A DNA stretch of 64,000 nt. Source: Anniella stebbinsi (taxonomy: Eukaryota > Chordata > Lepidosauria > Squamata > Anniellidae). The notes below the pieces were generated by a model. The model saw only the letters and a list, made by a program, of their open reading frames with translations, was not told where the DNA came from and made no database searches. A program made the translations under genes and the position numbers. The stretch lies in assembly GCA_029215795.1 (NCBI GenBank), contig JARDYH010000005.1:15408001-15472000 (forward strand). Reading direction: 5' to 3'. Below, piece after piece: positions 22,315 to 32,646 of this stretch. How positions within the stretch are numbered: the stretch's first letter is position 1; every line of letters begins with the position of its first letter.

Positions 22315-23688
22315 TAGGAGAAGTAGCCTAGAGACTAGCCAAGAGGAAGTGATGTCATGTAGACCTAGGGTATCCCAAAGGTAACAGTGGGCAGCCTTCC
22401 TTCAAATAAAAGAACCCCAATTTGGTTCTTTGCCAATTGCTTTGTGTACAAATTAATCAGGACAGTTGGGTCCCAAAGCCAGGGCTGCTGCCAAAAGATC
22501 TGGTGAATTTTGTTTTTGGCTTTGGCCTGTTCCCAAAAGAATGAACCCTGGAAAAGTTTGACACTCTACCAAGGTCAGGGTTTTAATTTTGCAAATTAAA
22601 AATGTTTTGACAAGTGTCTTGGCTTAAAAGGGCCCCATCTCACCATATGGCCTCCCTAATTTTACAGGTATTTACAATAAAATTAGCAGTCTTCGCAGTA
22701 ATTCTATACATGTTTTGATAGAAAAATGACCTACGACTCTAAGCATGCCCCAGCCAGCCATGCTGGTTGGGACATGCTGGGGTTGTAGGACATGTTTTTT
22801 TGTCTAAACATCTATAGGATTGCACCTATAGTCTTATTTCTAGAGCTGTTCACAAATGGCCTCTTGAAATTCTCCACCCTATTTGTGGGCAGAACAATTG
22901 TGGGGACCATTCCACTGAATTTCCCCAGGGGAAGAATAGATTCTTCAACAGTTTCTCACTTGTAGGGCTCACCATTGACAGGGGTTGAGGCGCAGCTGCT
23001 TTCTTTTCTCTTAAAGGCTTTTGTTTTTTGTGCTTACCACTGCAAGCGGCAACAGCAGCAAATGTGTTGGCAGCCTGATCACCATTTTGCATCTTTCCTC
23101 ATGCCCCATACCTAGCGTCATTCAAGGGCATTTTGTGGGGCTGGGGTGTGTGAAGGGGAGCACTACATAAATAGTGGTGGAAATTTGGCAGAGGCCAAAA
23201 GTGCAGTGTGTATTTTTTGTTCCTATTATACATCTCTCCATTGTTCTGCAGCATCCCGAGCTGCCTGCACTTCTTGATTTGAAAAAAAAAAAACCCTATG
23301 GGAGAAATTACCTCTGATGTCTTCCCATGGGCAGGAAGCGTGGGAAGCCAAGGAGGCTACAGACTGCCAGAGAGGTGAATGTACAGTGCAAGACAAGACC
23401 TTCGCACACAGTTTGGCTGCCTCATAAATAAGGTAAGCACAAGGACACTAAATCTAACCCAATAGATTTTTTTCTGAAATGTTCTTCTCCTTTGGATTTC
23501 TTTTCAAAAGCAATTTCTTTTCTATCAAACTGAATGAGAATAGTCGAAAAAAATGTGGGACAGATTTTCAGCACAGCACTACCTATGTTCCAGCAGATAA
23601 CTTGTGATCTGCTGAAAAGGGCATCCTGGAATCTTATCCAGGATTGGTTGGAATAAGGAATTCCCAGTTGGGTGGCTTTGTGTCCTAC
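22315..23688. other. No recognised gene; small palindrome
   Basis: 22740-22800 contains an imperfect palindrome (CATGCCCCAGCCAGC facing CTGGTTGGGACATG), then AGGATTGCACC, the end of a common squamate short repeat. The rest is unassigned. An A-run occurs at 23281-23293. Confidence 0.45.
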
Positions 23689-24008
23689 TTTACAGAGGGT
23701 GGCCATGTATGAATGGCCAAAAAAGAGGAAATGTATCACCTCAAAAAGAGACCATAAGAAGACACTAATCTCCATAAATTTGCATCTGATAATTGAATTG
23801 TATAAATGCAAATTTAGGCATCATTATTATAAATTTCAATTGGAATATAGTATATCTCATGATAGTGTGGTAGGCTGTAACCAGATTACCTATGTGCTTG
23901 TCTCTTCAGCCAGCTGTCCAGGGGCTAAGTGTGGATGGACACAGATCTTACAGTTCTGTTTCTTAATATTGGTATTGGACTTGTCAGGCCTTCAAACAGA
24001 GGACACCA
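23689..24008 (+). mobile_element. hAT-like repeat, family K, copy 1
   Basis: It starts GGGTGGCCATGTATGAATGG, then AAAAAAGAGGA. Inner text (AATATAGTATATCTCATGAT, CAGCCAGCTGTCCAGGGGCT) recurs in diverged form at 27400-27460 and 28165-28240. It probably ends around CTTCAAACAGAGGACACC. Boundaries are approximate and no target duplication was found. Confidence 0.5.
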
Positions 24009-24926
24009 ACAACTTTGCTGCTGCTTCAAGCGCGAGATGGGCTGCCCTCAGCAGCCCAGCAGCATTAACTTTGTAATCTGGGACAGAATCCCCCATGGGG
24101 TCAATGATATGTCATGCCCCCCTTGTGAGGGTACTATATCCCTCATCCAAGAATGCCTCTGGTAACAATGCTATGTGCCATTTCGGCTAGACTGTTGAGA
24201 GCTGCCATGCAACCACTTGAGGTGGTGACAAAAAAACCTTTTGGTTGTAAAAAATAAACCAAACAACCAAACAAAAAACCTCAGCCATTTTGTCTTTGGG
24301 GTAAGCCCACCCCACCCAAAAGTTCTTTAAATTTGTCCACCCTCTGAAAGTAGCTGATATTCTCCCCCCCCCCCCCCAACTTTGCTGGGGAGATATTTGG
24401 CCTAGCCTCACCCAAGTCCTTTGCTTAAAAGAAAGCAATCCAATACAGGTCTACTCAGAAGCAAATGTCTTTGAATTCTATGGGACGTACTCCAAGGTAA
24501 GAGTACATAGGATGTCAGCAATAACCTGAAAAAAACCTTACGCTCCATTAATGTGGGGATTGGCCCAAACGACACAGAAGGCCTTAACACTGAGGGGTCT
24601 GTTTCTGAATCAGAGAGGGATGATTTATACTCCAGAATTATAGTGGAACCTTCAAGGCCTGGGAACCTGGCACAACTTGCCTCTGCATCTGGGAGTGTAA
24701 CTTCAAATCTGGCCCAGCGGCAAGATAAGGATTCATTTCATGCCCCTGATTTATTGTCCAAGAGGGTGGTAGCCAGAGAATGATAGGAATCTTAGGAAGA
24801 GGACAGATCAGGTATGTCACCTAGGGTGAGATGTTAAATCAAGATGGAGGAGCAGTGACACCCTCTGTGGCATTCTCTGCATTTACTGGCTAAATGTTTA
24901 GGTTGTGAATGGTAATCAGAAGAGGG
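24009..24926. other. No gene; one short repeat
   Basis: A C-run lies at 24365-24378. At 24440-24515 the text CAGGTCTACTCAGAAGCAAA and TGGGACGTACTCCAAGGTAA is the common squamate palindromic repeat built on ACTCAGAAGTAAGTCCC. A 76-codon open frame at 24553-24783 has no family I recognise. Confidence 0.45.
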
Positions 24927-24934
24927 GTGTTAAC

Positions 24935-26385
24935 TAGGGGTGTGCATGGACCCCCTGGATCAGATCGGAACAAAATCGGAGGTCCCCTGGATCAGATCGG
25001 ACCCGATCCCGATCCGAAAATTGGATGTCCGATTTTCGGAACAGCTGCCATTTTTCCCCATAGACTTGCAATGGGGGAAAGAAAGCTTTCCCCCAATGCA
25101 AGTCTATGGGGAAAAATAGCGGCAGGGAGGTGAGTGAGGGCCTAACTCCCCCTTCCCTGTCCCTCCACCCCTTGCGCTTCTTACCTGCAGGGGCCTTCTG
25201 CTCCTGTCCGCTGGCACCTGCGGGCGCCAGCGGATGACAGCATATGATCCTGGCAGATAAGCCCCCTCCTCCCCTTCGCACTCCTTACTTGCCAGGGCCG
25301 TCTGCTGGCGCCCACGGCAGGTAAGTGGGAGCCCTCTCCCTCCTCCCCCTCGCAATCCTCCTTATCTGCGGGCCCATCCGCTGCCGCCTGGGCAACAGCG
25401 GATGGCAGCAGACAGGCCCCGGCAGGTAAGCCCCCCCCCCGGCAATCCTCCTTACCTGTGGGGCCATCCGCCGCCTTCACCTGCTGTAGATCTACTGAGC
25501 ACTAGGCTTCGCTGCCTAGTCCCCAGTAGAGCGCCAGGTGATGGCGCTCTACTGAGAACTAGGCCGCGAAGCCTAGTGCTCAGTAGATCTACGGCAGGTG
25601 AAAGTGGCGGATGGCCCTGCAGGTAAGTGGGGCCCCCCTCCCTCCTCTCCACTCGCGATCCTCCTTACCTGCCAGGGACCGTCATCATCACCTTGCGCTG
25701 TACTGAGAACTAGGCCGCGAAGCCTAGTTCTCAGTAGATCTCATGCAGGTAAGTGGGGCCCCCTCCCCCTCTCGGTCCTCCCTACCTCCCGGGGCCGTCT
25801 GCTGCCACCCGGGCGGCAGCAGATGGCAGCGGATGACAGCGGACGGCCCCAGGAGGTAAGCCCCCCCCCACCGTCCTCCTTACCTGCCGGGGCGTCTTCT
25901 TCCTTTACCTGCCGGAGATCTACTGAGAACTAGGCTTCGTGGCCTAGTTCTCAGTAGATCTCCGGCAGGTGAAAGAAGAAGATGCCCTGGCAGGTAAGTG
26001 GGACCCCCTCCCTCCTCCTCCCCCCTTGCGGTTCTTACCTTGGTGGGCCGTCTGCTGCCGTCCGTGGGTGCCAGCGGGCGCCCGCGGACGGCAGTGGACG
26101 ACCCCGGCAAGTAAGCCCCCCCTTGCAGTTCTTACCTGCTGGGGCCGTCTACTGGCCCCCCCGGGCTCCAGCGGATGGCAGCAGATGGCCCGGACAGGTT
26201 AGAACCACGAGAGGGGGAGGGGTCCCGATCCTCTGATCCAATCCAATCCAGATCGGGTCCTTTTCGGATCGGATCAGATTGGATCGGCTGATCCAGGGAC
26301 AGGTTATCAGATCGGATAATTTTATCCGATTTCCCCTGGATCGGATCTGGATCGTGGATCGGACCCAATCCGTTGCACACCCCTA
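24935..26385. mobile_element. Large foldback hAT element B3 (GGATCGGA family)
   Basis: The flanking octamers are GTGTTAAC (24927-24934) and ATGTTAAC (26386-26393), seven of eight matching. The ends are TAGGGGTGTGCATGGA and TTGCACACCCCTA. Terminal GATCGGA-type arrays are followed by a long palindrome (arms CCCCATAGACTTGCAATGGG and complement, 25057-25112). The core holds about nine palindromic modules such as CTACTGAGAACTAGGC facing GCCTAGTTCTCAGTAG, many edged by CTTACCTGC and GCAGGTAAG. Four edges are perfect CAGGTAAGT. Non-coding; the many frames across it are shadows of GC richness. Confidence 0.9.
25180..26202. repeat. Array of palindromic modules edged by CTTACCTG/CAGGTAAG in B3
   Basis: Modules lie at about 25180-25261, 25287-25326, 25367-25430, 25454-25628, 25664-25754, 25784-25860, 25882-25999, 26034-26114 and 26136-26202. 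Each folds back on itself. Pyrimidine-rich spacers (CCCCCTCCCTCCTCC type) separate them. Perfect CAGGTAAGT occurs at 25318, 25620, 25746 and 25991. Confidence 0.8.
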
Positions 26386-26393
26386 ATGTTAAC

Positions 26394-27299
26394 TAGGCCT
26401 ACCATGGTATTTAAAGTAGGCCTGAGCTGATGAAACCTGGCACAAATCAACGTTTTTAATGCTTGGATATCTACCAGGTTTGAATTCTCTTGGTAACTCT
26501 AGGAACTCTTGTGTATGATCATTTGGTGTCGAGTTTATGCATGTCAAACATTTGCAGGAACGATGACGCTGAAAGAATTTTAGCTTAAATTTGTCTATCT
26601 GCAGTCAAGTCCAGGACCCCCTGCTGTGAAGAAGCCAATTGTTTGTGACGTGTGGAGTTGAAGTACTGCAAGCTATTTCACAAGTCTTTGGAATGTTTAT
26701 CTGTATAACCTGATCTATGGAAATCATCGCCTGAATGCAAAAAAGGGCTCTTGTGTTGAATTGCCTGAGGGGCCAGGTAGTCTATCTGTGATAATAAATG
26801 GATTTCAGAAACCCACATGGATATACGATTTCCTGGACCCTATGTTGCCAAACCCTTGCTCTCAGACATCTCCTCCACGCACAGTTTTGGCAAGCATTGT
26901 GTTTCAATCAAATGCCATTGAACCCTATACATGTCGGAAATACTGTCGTATTGGAGATAGTTCTTCTCTTCATTTCCAGCCTCATCAAGGCTCTGGGACT
27001 TAAATGAGGGGCTGCTAAAAGAAAAAGTAAGGTCTATGGTGCCATCACACCATCAGTACAGTTGCAATGGGACATGGCAGCCTGGCTTGATGTCCCCTCT
27101 TCCATTCGTCATGTCACATTGTGTCATGCAAATTTGACAGATGTCGCCATCTCCACACGGCTGGCTGGATCTCCCATGGGTGGTTGTAACTGGGACTAAT
27201 TCATGGCTGACAAGAGTCTGGCTCTCAAACTGATGCCCTCTGGTTAAAGGAACTCCTGATAATGGAACTATCTCCTCCAGAAGACACAGAGGAATAGGA
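26394..27299. other. No recognised feature
   Basis: Single-copy-looking sequence. The short frames are not family-like. Confidence 0.45.
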
Positions 27300-28381
27300 T
27301 GGCCACTAATGAATTGCTCCCAAAGAGAAAATGAATCCCAAAAGAGAGGTTGAAAAGAAGATACTGATTTGCCTAAAATTTGCAGATGCAAATTTAGATG
27401 ATGATGGTGGTGCATAAATAGGAATATAGTACATCTCACCATAATGTGATAGTCTATGACCAGGGGCTAATCTACACCTACAGCCCTTTTGCAACTGAGG
27501 AGGGATGATTGCGATGGTTCCCTGCTTCCACAATTGCCGCTCATGGGACACACGCGAGGGAAGTTTCCCACAATGACAGGAAGGCCATTGCGGGAGGACG
27601 TGTGTCCCCTGATGGCACTTCTGCATTTGGCTCAGGAGAAGTGGGCAGGGCTAGGCAGATGATGTAGCTGTGGGGCTTTTTTAATGAATCTGGATGCGCA
27701 CGGATGAAAAATGACATCTACACACTGGGTTGATAGGAGGTCCAGCGAATATGTGATGCTGTGCAGAGATATGTTGGTGTAAAAATATATATATACATAT
27801 GGCCAGTGCCAAAACACACCGATAACCAATCAAAAAATGTGCCAAAAATGGCGGACAGGTCCACTCCTGCACACCTCCGAAACCACTGGAGACACCCTTG
27901 ACAGCGGGTTGGCTGTTTGCTGAGCTGGGAACTCGTACCAAATAGCAACAACTTCACAAAGGGGGGGGGGGCACACCAGCTGCAGACTTCAGGATTGTAG
28001 CAAGAGAGCCGAAAAAAACATGCCAAAAGCAGTCAGCGATATTCCTGAATAACTGACGGGTCGACCTGAGATCACAGTGGGAGGTCAGTTGTGCTTTATG
28101 TGACCTGGTACGGATGACTTCGATATTATCCTGGAATAAACTGCTGGTATAGAAACAACCAAAGTGACCTGTGTGCTGGCATGTTCAGTCTGCTGTCCAG
28201 ATACTAACTGCTGATGGGCAACAAGGCTGCTGGTTTTCCTTCTTAAGCTTCCTTATCTATAAACAGAACTGGACCGGACATTCCTTCAAATCCAGGGTGC
28301 CTTCAAATAGTGGGCAGTCTTCTGCCAGCCCTTAAAATAGAGGACTGTCCTCTGTAAAAGAGGACATACGGCCACCTTATA
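27300..28381 (+). mobile_element. hAT-like repeat, family K, copy 2, with a further insertion
   Basis: 27380-27464 (GATGCAAATTTAGATGATGA, AATATAGTACATCTCACCAT) and 28158-28240 (AAGTGACCTGTGTGCTGGCA, CAGTCTGCTGTCCAGATACT) together match copy 1 (23810-23935). About 690 bp between them (27465-28157) is extra and starts GGGCTAATCTACACCTACAG. The right end is AAGAGGACATACGGCCACCT then TA (28381), the inverted form of the left end of copy 1. The identity of the extra segment is unknown. Confidence 0.45.
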
Positions 28382-28489
28382 GTGGTGAGACAGGGAGAAG
28401 GATCTCTCTTGAGGATCTTATACAGGTTTATTGTATTATTTATTAAAACATTTGTATCCTGCCCTATATCACTAGGAACTTTTAAGGTT

Positions 28490-28765
28490 GTTTTATACCA
28501 AGTCAGGCTATCTGTCCATCTTGCTTGGGGCTGCCTAGATGGTCTGAAAGCCCCCCAATGGATGCTTGGTGGTGCTGCATCAGTTATACAATGCAGCAGC
28601 CATCTCGAAGCCATCACAGGTCTTTCCCGCAAAGCTGTGACTTAAGAAAAGTATTGTCTTCTCTAGTCATGGTTCTCACAGTCTGAGGCTGAAGTCTTTT
28701 CCATCACCTTCTTCCTGAGCCTATTAACCGGTGGAGTGAGGGATTGAATCTGGGACCTGTACCCT
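28490..28765 (-). mobile_element. tRNA-derived SINE resembling Sauria (ACA) SINE
   Basis: On the plus strand the piece reads ATACCAAGTCAGGCTATCTG and TCCATCTTGC, then, after about 120 bp, AGTATTGTCTTCTCTAGTC, CAGTCTGAGGCTGAAGTCTT and GAGGGATTGAATCTGGGACC. This is the reverse complement of the Sauria SINE I remember. Positions 28739-28750 contain the complemented B box (GATTCAATCC). The A-box side is lost in a C-rich run (28773-28786). The 28525-28648 segment appears inserted or strongly diverged. Confidence 0.7.
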
Positions 28766-30002
28766 TCCTCTCTCCCCCCCCCCCCCATTGCAAGAGTCCC
28801 CCATTCAGCACTTTTCTTGCAGAGTGGAAGTCTCTCTCCAGTTAATGGGACATTGTTTTTGCTCCTCTTGCTTCTGTTTTGTATTGCAGCAGCTGTGACA
28901 CTACCATTAAACCCACTTCACAGGAAGAGGCATGTACAAACCTTTTGGAGACTGTTCTCTGTTTGCTGGCACTGTCAGTACAACCACCCACTAACTTCAC
29001 TCTGAATGCGTGGTAGGTAATGGAGCCATCTTATTCTTAAATGAGCAACATTAAGATGCACTTGGAGGTTATTATTTCTTTAACTGTCAGTCAGCAGAGC
29101 CATCACTGCTGTGGGAAATTTATGAGCTCCAATTAATTCCTTCTGAGTTCAGATACGGAGACACGAGCAATCAAAACGGATGCTGTGTATATACCAGAAT
29201 TTACCGGCTGATAGAAATGAAAAAGAAAACAAGCACATTCATAAATACTTATCTCCTTTTTGAAGCACCGCAGAGCAGGAGAAGAGAGTTGCCAACTGGC
29301 TAGGGCCATGTCTTGACGATGCGCCATCGGTGCTGCGAGCTCTTGATCCCCGCATTTGTGCTCCTTCTGCATGGCAAGGAGGACAAGTGCGGGGTATTTA
29401 GGAAGGAACCCAATGCTCCACATCATTGCATGGGCCCCGGGCACTCCCCCCACATTGTTTCCCTCCTCCACCCCCCCCCCCCAGCCAAAAACAAAGGAAG
29501 GAAGTTGGACCTCCATTTTTGTTTTCTTTCGTTTTGTTTTTTGGTTTTGTGTTAATGCGCAGAGGCGCATAACAAGCCCAACAGCTGGGCGGTTTGCTCG
29601 GTGGCCCCCTCCCACTTGTCCTGGTGTGCTGCTCCGCTCCCTGTTATTTATTTTATTTTTATTCTTTCTTTAACCACGTTTCTCTGCTGGCTCCAATGAG
29701 AACCAGACCACGTCCCGCGATATCTTGAAATTGCAGCCTGATTCTCATCGGAGTGTCACATTTCCTGGTTGCAGTAAATGATGCGCTGGGCACCAGAAAT
29801 GAGGGTGGCCGGCAGTGCCGGCCGTGTGGCAGCCCCAGCCAGCAGTGCCGGCGATAAGGGTGGTTTGCGGTGCTGGGATCTCCTTGATCCAACACCCTCC
29901 CATTTCCCTGAATATCCCCCAAACAGGGGAAAAAACCTATGGGAGGAAGAATTGAAAAAGGTTAGCCATGGCTGGAAAAAACTGGTAAAAAGACCCCTAC
30001 AT
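28766..30002. other. No recognised gene
   Basis: C-runs at 28773-28786 and 29468-29482 and a T-rich tract near 29640-29670. No frame resembles a known protein. Confidence 0.45.

Positions 30003-30032
<30 letters not shown>
30003..30032. repeat. (CA)n microsatellite
   Basis: About fifteen CA units. Confidence 0.95.
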
Positions 30033-30035
<3 letters not shown>

Positions 30036-30577
30036 TTTTGCCCAAACTGGTGTAAGCCCTGTAGGACTTTGGATCTGCTTCTTCTTCTGCTGTGGATTCT
30101 CTCTCGCCCTCTCACAGCAGGATTGCTGTATTAAACTCTTGAGGGTTGAAAAGCTGAATATAAATGTAAAACAAAGAGACAGGAACAAGAAATTGCTCAA
30201 GCCATTTTCCAGCTTCATTGAACACACCAGCTTCAGAAGCCAGTGCAGGACTGGCTGTTTCCATGTAAATGAATATATCATTCTGCAGCGGGATGGTGCT
30301 AATGAATAGCCTTCAGCAATATATAGCAGTGGGGAAATGCTCCAGTAGTGATTCTTGGGTGTGGAGATCTGGTGCAACACAGGAATGGGAAACCTCTGGC
30401 CAGGGGGCCAAAATCAGCCATTTGGGGTTCCCCAGAGGGCCATGCCCACTTCCCAAGGCCCCAATCTGTTTCCCCAACCACTAATCTTTGGTGGTTTCCC
30501 AGCTTTTATGCATCTCTTCCCTCATCTAAAAGGTTGAATTGCTGGCAGCAAGAGCTTTAAGCTAAAAGATGCTGGTA
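30033..30577. other. No gene; hAT-like end at 30385-30475
   Basis: GAAACCTCTGGCCAGGGGGC and CCAGAGGGCCATGCCCACTT resemble the ends of a repeat also seen, in reverse order, near 62870-62995. The rest is unassigned. Confidence 0.4.
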
Positions 30578-30600
30578 TTTGTGTGTGTGTGTGTGTGTGT
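30578..30600. repeat. (GT)n microsatellite
   Basis: About eleven TG units. Confidence 0.95.
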
Positions 30601-30734
30601 TTTGGCCCCATTAGCCTTCAACTCCCCCATAATTGGAATGTGTTCCCCCAAGAGTTTCTCCCAAATCAAATTCAGCATTCAGGTTGAAAGGGTCTCTTTG
30701 CCCTGTTGCAACATCTGTGCAAATGTCCTTTACA

Positions 30735-30860
30735 GCCAGCCCTACCATTCGGCAGAATGAGTCAGCCACTTCAGGTGGCAGATGCTGAGGGGCACGGAGC
30801 AGGAGTGATGTTGTGTTTTGAAGGATGGCGCTGTGTGCGCCATGCTGCTTGCGCTGCCCC
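30735..30860 (+). mobile_element. Short interspersed repeat, plus strand
   Basis: ACCATTCGGCAGAATGAGTC, CACTTCAGGTGGCAGATGCT and GAGGGGCACGGAGC are the direct counterpart of 19985-20105. The family is unnamed here. Confidence 0.55.
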
Positions 30861-30876
30861 TCCCTAAGCTTGTCTC

Positions 30877-31379
30877 TGTCATGATCAGGCCTGTTCCCTT
30901 TAATATGGGGGAGGGAGTTTCAGGCTATCAATCAGAATCAGATACTGAAACTGAAACTGAACTAGACATCTACCCGCAGACACAGGAAATGGGGGAGGAG
31001 GTTTTCCACTGGACGTTATCAATGAAAACCTTAACAACTCAGATCGGTGAGAACTCAACAATCCTCTGAGGGGGAAAGGACTTCTGAGTTGACCGATCCC
31101 AGAGTCCACCGCAGACTGAAACGGGCAGAGCTAAATGAAGGAGAGAGGCAATCAGCTCGCTTAGCTTTGCACCAAAGGCTTCTTCAGAGGGAGCCTCCCT
31201 TTTGTTGAAAGGACAATTTTCTCACTTAATTAGCAAAGTTTTTGCCTAGAGGAAAGTTCCTAGTGTTTAGACTCTCTTCAGGTGCGAAGAGATGTTTATT
31301 TGCTGAATAAAGTTTTGTGGATTACTTGGTAGACGTATTTATTGTCTCGCATTGAGCAGGAAGGCTTAGAAACAGGACA
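30877..31379 (+). mobile_element. Candidate solo LTR
   Basis: The segment begins TGTCATGATCAGG and ends AAACAGGACA, the TG...CA layout of an LTR. Flanking five-base words GTCTC (30872-30876) and GCCTC (31380-31384) match at four positions. An AATAAAG poly(A)-like signal lies at 31305-31311, about 70 bp before the 3' edge, as expected for an R-U5 border. No gag, pol or env frame is next to it. It could equally be single-copy sequence, since I have no second copy in the window. Confidence 0.4.
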
Positions 31380-31444
31380 GCCTCCTGCCCTCAGGTGCAG
31401 TGGAGGAGGCTTTCTCCTTCACCAGTGTTGAAGTAAGATTTCAC

Positions 31445-31661
31445 CAGTGGAGGCTGGTGACTCTGATTTCAGTGGGTCTGTGAGTCCACTCAATCAGAAC
31501 TCTAAAGGGGCTATCCAAGGTATGGGCTGAACCCATATCTCAAAATGACCCGCAAATTGGGTTCAGCACATTGGCTAGCTCCCGTAGAGTTCTCATTGGT
31601 TCTGACTGAAATCTAAAGTGGATTCACAGCCCCACTGAAATTTGAGCAACCAGCCTTCACT
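31445..31661. mobile_element. Palindromic MITE (AGTGGAGGCTGGTG family), copy 1
   Basis: The outer arms CAGTGGAGGCTGGTG and CAACCAGCCTTCACTG are inverted repeats. Inner arms (AGAACTCTAAAGGGGCTA and GCTCCCGTAGAGTTCT) also pair. A related copy lies at 41012-41214. Confidence 0.75.
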
Positions 31662-31853
31662 GTACATGTGACAGGAAGGGGGCACCATCTTGTCTTTTGG
31701 CTCAGGCAGCAAAATGTCTGGGGCCCCTATTCCCATCTGTTGGAAAAGATGTGCAAGTAGTAAGTTCAGGTGTGCAATGTTGTCTTCCCCATCTTTAATG
31801 AAAACATTGCCTGTGGACCTCAGGCCCTGTAGGATAGCCTGTCCTGTGAGTGA

Positions 31854-32012
31854 TGGCACTGCATCTCCTTAGCTCTTCCTCATTATGTCTGTAACCCGCT
31901 GCTTGCCTCCTTGGCTGCAGGAGGCTGTGCTTTCGAGATTTGTGGAGGGCTGGATTTGTGCAAGCAGGGAACCTGTCCGCCCACCAAGCAGTGCTATGGT
32001 TTCAGAAAGTAA
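31854..32012 (+). other. Cysteine-rich open frame, possible terminal exon of a small secreted peptide
   Basis: After a good acceptor-like sequence (TGCCTCCTTGGCTGCAG, ending 31920), the frame starting at 31923 reads 29 residues and stops at 32010-32012. Its five cysteines have regular spacing C-x4-C-x5-C-x4-C-x5-C. The start is GCAFEICGGLDLC and the end is CYGFRK. AATAAA follows at 32032-32037, only 20 bases past the stop. Upstream in the same frame (31866-31922) the codons are largely hydrophobic (LALPHYVC, LLASLAAGG) but contain no Met, and a stop lies at 31851. I do not recognise the family. The opposite strand is also unusually open here (32183-31593 with one stop), which weakens the case. 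It may be chance. Confidence 0.25.
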
Positions 32013-32319
32013 TTGCAGACTACAGTGATCAAATAAAGCCTCTTTCAGCCATGTTGCTTCCTTCCTACTGCAGAGGAAGTCTGCATCCTTGACTCCACAG
32101 GGAGGTCCCAGGGCTTGAGTCATCACAGCAGCAGGTGGAATATTGCTACTGCAAGCAAATGGGACGCCCAGGGGCATAAACACCAGGTTGAGTCACCTCA
32201 GTGACCATCTGTGCAAACAGCTTTATATATATCACACAACACTGTCTCACTCTTGCTTTCCTCCCTTGGCTGTCATTTCCTCAAACTTACAGGGAGATTT
32301 TGGAGACTGCAAAGAGGAA
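32013..32319. other. No recognised feature
   Basis: Contains the AATAAA noted with the cysteine-rich frame; otherwise unassigned. Confidence 0.4.
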
Positions 32320-32356
32320 AGGGAAGGAAGGAAGGAAGGAAAGAAAGAAAGAAAGG
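32320..32356. repeat. (GGAA)n/(GAAA)n purine microsatellite
   Basis: GGAAGGAAGGAAGGAAAGAA then AGAAAGAAAGGAGG: a run of imperfect tetramers. Confidence 0.9.
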
Positions 32357-32596
32357 AGGTGAAATCTGAAACCACACTCTCATTGCTGCAGACAGTTTCA
32401 TCCATGCTTCTGTAAGTGATGCTACAGCTGGATGCTGTGACAGGCAATTAAAGAGTTTGCTTTGCTCCAGGAACAGGACATCCTTCTCTGAGCAGGGACA
32501 TGCTGCCTTCAAGATCAGTGAAGGCACGCATGATGACAATCCAGTTCTGTTTTATAATATAATTTCAGCATATATAACTTCACACACACAAACGAT

Positions 32597-32646
32597 CTAG
32601 ATGGAGAGGCGGGTAAGAAATAAATCGTTATTATTATTATTATTAT
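32597..32646 (+). mobile_element. L2-type LINE 3' tail
   Basis: GATCTAGATGGAGAGGCGGG, TAAGAAATAAATCG and then (TTA)n are the extreme 3' end of the LINE seen at 11529-12486. Only about 50 bp remain. Confidence 0.8.

Noticed and set aside
24553..24783. 76-codon acidic frame as an LTR-retrotransposon gag remnant
   Set aside because: No zinc knuckle, no neighbouring pol, and no repeat structure around it.
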